Assembly (NCBI GenBank): GCA_026400695.1
Contig: JAPLON010000034.1
Coordinates: 1 to 20,936, forward strand
From: Pseudomonadota bacterium
Lineage (GTDB): Bacteria; Pseudomonadota; Alphaproteobacteria; Paracaedibacterales; CAITNM01
Length of the DNA stretch: 20,936 bases
Direction of reading: 5' to 3'
Below are positions 16,992 to 20,936 of this stretch, piece after piece. A program made the position numbers and the translations under genes. The stretch's first letter is position 1; the number at the start of each line of letters is the position of its first letter. Under the pieces are notes generated by a model, which did not search any database, was not told the DNA's origin, and saw only the letters and a program-made list of their open reading frames with translations.

Positions 16992-17057
16992 TTGTGGCTT
17001 TTTAACATTGTTGCTATTAGACATTGTGTGTGAAACGATAGTATTTAGAAAGAATTT

Positions 17058-17354
17058 ATGGTGGTGAGAATGGTCAAATCAAGTCAAACCAAGAGAAATG
17101 TAAATGGTAATTCAGGAAATACATCTGATGCCAAATCAAGTAAGGCATCGATGGGTCCAGATAGTCACTCAAGCAGTAAAGCTTCTGAGAAATTGAAAGA
17201 ACATCAGCAAAATTTTGCTAAATCAGCAAAGGAGGCTTTTGAAAAAATTTCAAAGCACGCGAAGGATGTGAAAGTTGATCATAAAGCTTTAATTGAAGGC
17301 CATAAGAAAAACCTGAAAGTGCTAAATGAGACAAATAAGAAATGCGTAACATGA
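17058..17354 (+). pseudogene. Phasin-family protein, 5' part of a frameshifted gene
   Basis: This frame gives 98 residues from the ATG at 17058. It has a Ser/Lys-rich low-complexity N-terminus, then a helical segment with KLKEHQQNFAKSAKEAFEKI and HKALIEGHKKNLKVLNETNK. The latter matches the phasin signature (LL.xxxKNLExLxxAN). Phasins coat polyhydroxyalkanoate granules or act as small helical chaperones. The frame stops at 17354, but the rest of the domain continues in another frame from about 17345. One missing base near 17348 explains it: restoring an A there gives KKCVNMMTQKAGKP and a 169-residue protein, the normal phasin size. It could also be a sequencing error. Confidence 0.65.
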
Positions 17355-17566
17355 TGACCCAAAAAGCCGGTAAGCCAATAGATCCACGTGAACATGCAGA
17401 AACTCTTAAAAATTCATTTCAACGTGCAGTAGATCATGCTCAACATGTTAGTAGTCTTCTTTCTAAGTCTGGAAAAGAGATTCATGCAAATTTACATGAA
17501 CGCTTGGAAGAGGGAAAAGAAGAAGTTAAAGCGCATATGACAAAGCATCAGACTACCCATCACTAA
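17342..17566 (+). pseudogene. Phasin-family protein, 3' part of a frameshifted gene
   Basis: This 74-residue frame from ATG 17342 has no ribosome site of its own and overlaps the previous frame by 13 bases. It is helical and charged throughout (HAETLKNSFQRAVDHAQHV, KSGKEIHANLHERLEEGKEE), as in the C-terminal half of phasins, and ends in a His-rich tail. Translational coupling with the 5' part could make it as a separate peptide, but a split phasin is not known to me. The stop codon overlaps the convergent rpe stop by three bases. Confidence 0.55.
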
Positions 17567-18240
17567 ATATGGGGATGCCTTAGTGCAGCGATAGCTGTTG
17601 AGTAATCTTTACTTTTGAAGATGCTATTGCCTGACACTAAGACATCTGCCCCTGCGTTTACAACGAGACCAGCATTTTCTGTGGTTATTCCACCATCTAC
17701 AATAATTTTAAAGTCTAAGTTACGGATCTTGCGAATTTTTGCGAGATCCTCAATTTTTAAAACGCTTGATGCTATAAATTTTTGACCACAAAATCCTGGA
17801 TTAACGCTCATTATTAGTACTTGGTCTACTATATCAAGCACAGGATATATTGTTTCTATTGCAGTGCCTGGGTTTAATGATACACCAGCCTTGCATCCAA
17901 GTTCTTTAATGTAGCCTAAAAAACGGTGCAGATTTGGTGTCGCCTGAATGGTAATGCGATCAGCACCAGCATTTTTGTACAAATTAATAAATAGCTCAAC
18001 CGGCTCCACCATTAAATGTACATCAAACTCTAGGGAATTTTTGGAAGGAAACGTTTTACGTAATTGACTTACAATATCAGGACCAAAAGTAAGATTAGGC
18101 ACAAAGTGACCATCCATAATATCTAAATGTAACCAATCCGCGTCTGCTGCTTTTACTGCCTGTACTTCATCCTTTAAAAAAAGCATATTGGCCGCCATTA
18201 GTGACGGTGCGACAAGTATTGGATTTTTTAAATTGGCCAT
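17563..18240 (-). CDS. rpe: Ribulose-phosphate 3-epimerase
   Basis: This enzyme interconverts D-ribulose 5-phosphate and D-xylulose 5-phosphate in the pentose phosphate pathway, in the cytoplasm. The 225-residue TIM barrel is full length. Metal and catalytic residues are present: S13 in APSL, H38 and D40 in LHLDIMDGHFVPN, D43, H75 in DVHLMV, and D182 in VDGGI. The phosphate-binding NPGF (147-150) and VSGNSIF (202-208) loops are intact. The ATG at 18240 has AAGGAA about ten bases upstream. It converges on the phasin gene, and the two stops overlap. It probably has its own promoter in the 131-bp gap to the NB-ARC gene upstream. Confidence 0.95.
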   Translation of the reverse strand: MANLKNPILVAPSLMAANMLFLKDEVQAVKAADADWLHLDIMDGHFVPNLTFGPDIVSQLRKTFPSKNSLEFDVHLMVEPVELFINLYKNAGADRITIQATPNLHRFLGYIKELGCKAGVSLNPGTAIETIYPVLDIVDQVLIMSVNPGFCGQKFIASSVLKIEDLAKIRKIRNLDFKIIVDGGITTENAGLVVNAGADVLVSGNSIFKSKDYSTAIAALRHPHI

Positions 18241-18371
18241 GCGTGATTATTCCTTATTAATTGTTAAAACTGAGTTTGTGTTCCCTTATATGCACAGAAC
18301 AAGCTGATGATTTGATCGTATTAAAATTTTAAAGATAAGTTAACTGATATTTCTCTATGACTAAATTCAAT

Positions 18372-20936
18372 TTAAGCGGCTTTTTTGTATTCACACGAGA
18401 GTTTTGCTTTAATTCTTACTATATGGGGGGAGTTTTCAGGAAAATGTTTTTTAGCAATTTCCAGTGCTTGCTCAAAATACCTTATGGCTTGTTCTTTGTT
18501 ATTACCATTACCATGGTTTTGAGTATGTTTTTTTAAATACAACTCTGCAAGTTGTTCTAAACAGTTGTAGCTGTCAGGGTGTTTATCTGCTGTCAATATT
18601 TTGAGTGCTTTATTTAAAGTGAATTCAGATTTTTCTAGGTCTCCTTTTAACAAGTAAGCTTGTCCCAGCATTTTTAAAATTCTCGCAGTTTCGATATGGT
18701 TCTTTCCGTAGTGCTGCTCGTAAATATCAATCGCTTTTGTAATAAGGTCTATCGCTTCATTATAGTTACCAATAGTGCTATAAAAATCTCCTAAATAAGC
18801 ATACGAGCGGGCCTTTAAGTTTTGTTTTTTTGACAAACATTTTTCGCAAAACCTTATGCCTTCATCTAAAAATTCTTTAGCTTTCTTATGATCTCCTAAC
18901 TTGCTATAAACATATCCTAAATGAGTTAAATACAGGGTTACGTAATTTTCTTCACCATACTCACGATCTTTGTATCCTTTTACACTTTTCTCAAGAAATT
19001 CTTCAGCCTTTTCATAATCACCCAATACTTCGTACAACATTCCTAAAGCTCCTAAATACCTGAAATATCTAATATTCTCTATAGGAAGGTTTTGATATAT
19101 GGTAACACTTTGTTCAAGAGTTGTTTTGGCTTCTTGATAATTTCCTGTATCAATATGCGTGATGCCTATGAGCCCTAAACTCCAAGCAAATCTGGAGTTA
19201 TATTCAGGAAGATATTGACTGTATATTTCAAGGCTCTGTTTGAAAACCTCATTTGCTTTTGTATAGTTTCCACGCTCTCTATAGACTGTTCCTAAGTAAG
19301 TTAAGGCTCTCGCCATTTTTACAGGATCGTTACATGGGTATTCCCTATATATTAGGAGACCTCTCTCAAGGGAGCCTTGAGCTTTTTCATAGTTGCCTAA
19401 TTCTTTATGGGAAAGCCCTAGGTACACTAAAGTCTCCGCTATATGGTTGCTATTTTCACAGCATATAGCTCCTGAAGACCCTAAAATATTTTCAAGAAAT
19501 TTCTGGGCCTCCTCATAGCGACTTAAACAAAATAAAACTAGACCTAACTGAGCTCCTATATGCTCTATTACCCCTTGGTTTAGCAAATTTGCATGACTTA
19601 AGAGCTTTTTATAGTGATTAAGAATAGGCTGCATTTTAGAGAGCTCACCTTGTTCTAATATGCTGCCTTGTTCAATTACATTATCTAGGTATTTAATTGC
19701 AGCTTGAGAGACTGATTGTAGGCAACTATCATCTTTTTCTAATTTAACTTTAACTTTTGTAAGATAACTAAGTCCTATAGCTTGAGTACTTCGGTGTATA
19801 GAAAAGGCATGGATTTGTTTAGAGGAAGGCAATAACTCGGCTGTTATTAAAGAATATTTTTTTAACTCATCTATAAACGCATCAACTACAACAGGTGGTT
19901 TACAAAATTCTAACAATTTTTTTGGGATACTTTGAGAATCTACTAAACAAACCAACAGTAAAAGTTCTTGGAAATCCTCATTGGTTTCTATAATTTTTTC
20001 TAAAGAAGACATAGTAACTCCATTGCGTGTTTTTTCGTAGCCACTTATTTCTTTTAAAAATTTTTGTTGTGAGTTCTCAAGGTATTGGTTGAATTCAGAA
20101 ATTATTTCTAGATACTGCTGATAACTAAATTTATTGTTTTTAATGTAATAAGCAGCACCAGAAACATCCAATGGAAAAGGAGGGATATGCTTTAAAAAGC
20201 TTAAAGTTTCTTCCCTTTGAGTTGGAGTAAGTTGCAAGGGATTTTTGCTATACATAATTTTGCAAAAAAGTTCTAGCATCTCATTGCTATTTAGTTCACC
20301 AAGTACAAAAATATTGTTTGCTCCAGTATGGTGTGTCTTGGGTATATTAAGGTCACAAGTTGTGAGGATAACTCTGCCATTTCCCCATGTTGTTCGATCT
20401 TGGGGAAAGTAATTTTTAATCTCCATAAAATTTTCGACATTGTCATATATCAATAACCAATTTGTGGAGTCCTTCAATAAACGCTTAACAAAATTTATTA
20501 TCTCTACTTCTTTTGTGGAAGAATCTTGGATTTTTTGAATTAAGATTAATGCTTTTTTTTGTTCCGTAGTAGTTGCAAGAACAAAGGCTAAATCATTGAA
20601 AGAATTAATTAAACTGCCCTTGGTCTCCGCATTAATTTCCCAAATAACTGTAAATTTCTGTTTACTACCATAGATGCGAGCCAATGTTGTTTTTCCAGAA
20701 CCAGCCATACCGGCTAATGTAACAATTTGAATACCGGGCGCTTGGTGTTGAAAATTATCTTCTATTTGTTGCAAAAGCTGAGTGCGATCCAATAAAAATT
20801 TTTTATCGGGCAATGGCATCCTTGAGCAAATGATTGAAAAATCATGTTTATGAGGAAAATTTAACATTACTATTCCAAATAAAATAATAAGAATTGCAAC
20901 ACTTCTTATCTTAGATGGGTTAAAATCTATTACTTT
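18372..20936 (-). CDS. Membrane-anchored NB-ARC (STAND) ATPase with eight TPRs, 5' end off-window
   Basis: This is the third paralog. An internal ATG at 20867 would give 831 residues, but the frame is open to the window edge. The extra part encodes SKIRSVAILIILFGIVMLNF, matching in place and character the membrane segment of the 980-residue paralog, so the true start lies further upstream. Numbered from 20867: Walker A GMAGSGKT 53-60, Walker B WLLIYDN 137-143, PFPLDVS 230-236 and FSIHRSTQ 355-362. The sensor motif is RVILTTC (165-171), with Cys171 where the paralogs have Arg. Eight TPRs have Leu/Ile-Gly marks at 439, 481, 523, 565, 606, 648, 690 and 732. The C-terminus carries RIKAKLS. No effector domain is seen. 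Confidence 0.83.
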   Translation of the reverse strand, partial: KVIDFNPSKIRSVAILIILFGIVMLNFPHKHDFSIICSRMPLPDKKFLLDRTQLLQQIEDNFQHQAPGIQIVTLAGMAGSGKTTLARIYGSKQKFTVIWEINAETKGSLINSFNDLAFVLATTTEQKKALILIQKIQDSSTKEVEIINFVKRLLKDSTNWLLIYDNVENFMEIKNYFPQDRTTWGNGRVILTTCDLNIPKTHHTGANNIFVLGELNSNEMLELFCKIMYSKNPLQLTPTQREETLSFLKHIPPFPLDVSGAAYYIKNNKFSYQQYLEIISEFNQYLENSQQKFLKEISGYEKTRNGVTMSSLEKIIETNEDFQELLLLVCLVDSQSIPKKLLEFCKPPVVVDAFIDELKKYSLITAELLPSSKQIHAFSIHRSTQAIGLSYLTKVKVKLEKDDSCLQSVSQAAIKYLDNVIEQGSILEQGELSKMQPILNHYKKLLSHANLLNQGVIEHIGAQLGLVLFCLSRYEEAQKFLENILGSSGAICCENSNHIAETLVYLGLSHKELGNYEKAQGSLERGLLIYREYPCNDPVKMARALTYLGTVYRERGNYTKANEVFKQSLEIYSQYLPEYNSRFAWSLGLIGITHIDTGNYQEAKTTLEQSVTIYQNLPIENIRYFRYLGALGMLYEVLGDYEKAEEFLEKSVKGYKDREYGEENYVTLYLTHLGYVYSKLGDHKKAKEFLDEGIRFCEKCLSKKQNLKARSYAYLGDFYSTIGNYNEAIDLITKAIDIYEQHYGKNHIETARILKMLGQAYLLKGDLEKSEFTLNKALKILTADKHPDSYNCLEQLAELYLKKHTQNHGNGNNKEQAIRYFEQALEIAKKHFPENSPHIVRIKAKLSCEYKKAA

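Noticed and set aside
17342..17354. Programmed -1 ribosomal frameshift in the phasin gene
   Set aside because: No canonical X XXY YYZ slippery heptamer or downstream stem is visible; a one-base deletion explains the break more simply.
18321..18332. TTAAAATTTTAA palindrome upstream of rpe
   Set aside because: A 12-bp A/T-only dyad is expected by chance in sequence this AT-rich.

Overview
This is an AT-rich stretch of a bacterial chromosome, most likely from an intracellular or protist-associated alphaproteobacterium of the Holosporales/Rickettsiales kind. That placement is an inference. It rests on the alphaproteobacterial-type tRNA-Met, a phasin, a series of ProP-like MFS paralogs, large TPR-repeat proteins, and many half-decayed genes and insertion-sequence scraps. 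No species can be named from the sequence alone.

Layout. (1) 1-4612, all minus strand, is a transporter block. It holds three paralogous MHS/ProP-type MFS genes. The middle one is intact; the left one is cut by what looks like an IS21-family end at the window edge; the right one is a frameshifted, internally deleted remnant. A complete CPA1-type cation/proton antiporter lies between the last two. (2) 4613-11322 holds two divergent genes for large NB-ARC (STAND ATPase) proteins with long TPR arrays, separated by about 0.7 kb that contains an 18-bp perfect palindrome and small ORFs. (3) 11369-13705 is a decay zone: a 5'-truncated outer-membrane barrel gene, a head-to-head 5'-truncated unknown gene, a signal-peptide gene broken by an IS3-type insertion, and an intact BRO-N/phage-antirepressor gene. 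(4) 13924-18240 is a conserved core: tRNA-Met with a near-consensus promoter, then an overlapping operon UPF0114 - BolA - OmpR-type regulator - EnvZ-type kinase, a frameshifted phasin gene, and convergent rpe. (5) 18372-20936 is a third NB-ARC/TPR gene whose 5' end runs out of the window.

The most unusual content is the trio of NB-ARC/TPR proteins. All share the order: N-terminal membrane segment, NB-ARC ATPase, an HRxxQ segment, 8-10 kinesin-light-chain-like TPRs at about 42-residue spacing, and a conserved C-terminal motif. No recognisable toxin or effector domain is visible. Their state differs: one looks intact (4987-7929), one has lost a usable start upstream of its membrane segment (8641-11322), and one carries Arg-to-Cys at the ATPase sensor position (18372-20936). 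They may be inner-membrane-anchored STAND sensors (defence or signalling) or host-interaction scaffolds; the sequence does not decide. The rest is consistent with ongoing genome reduction: single-base frameshifts, internal deletions and IS fragments beside intact housekeeping genes.
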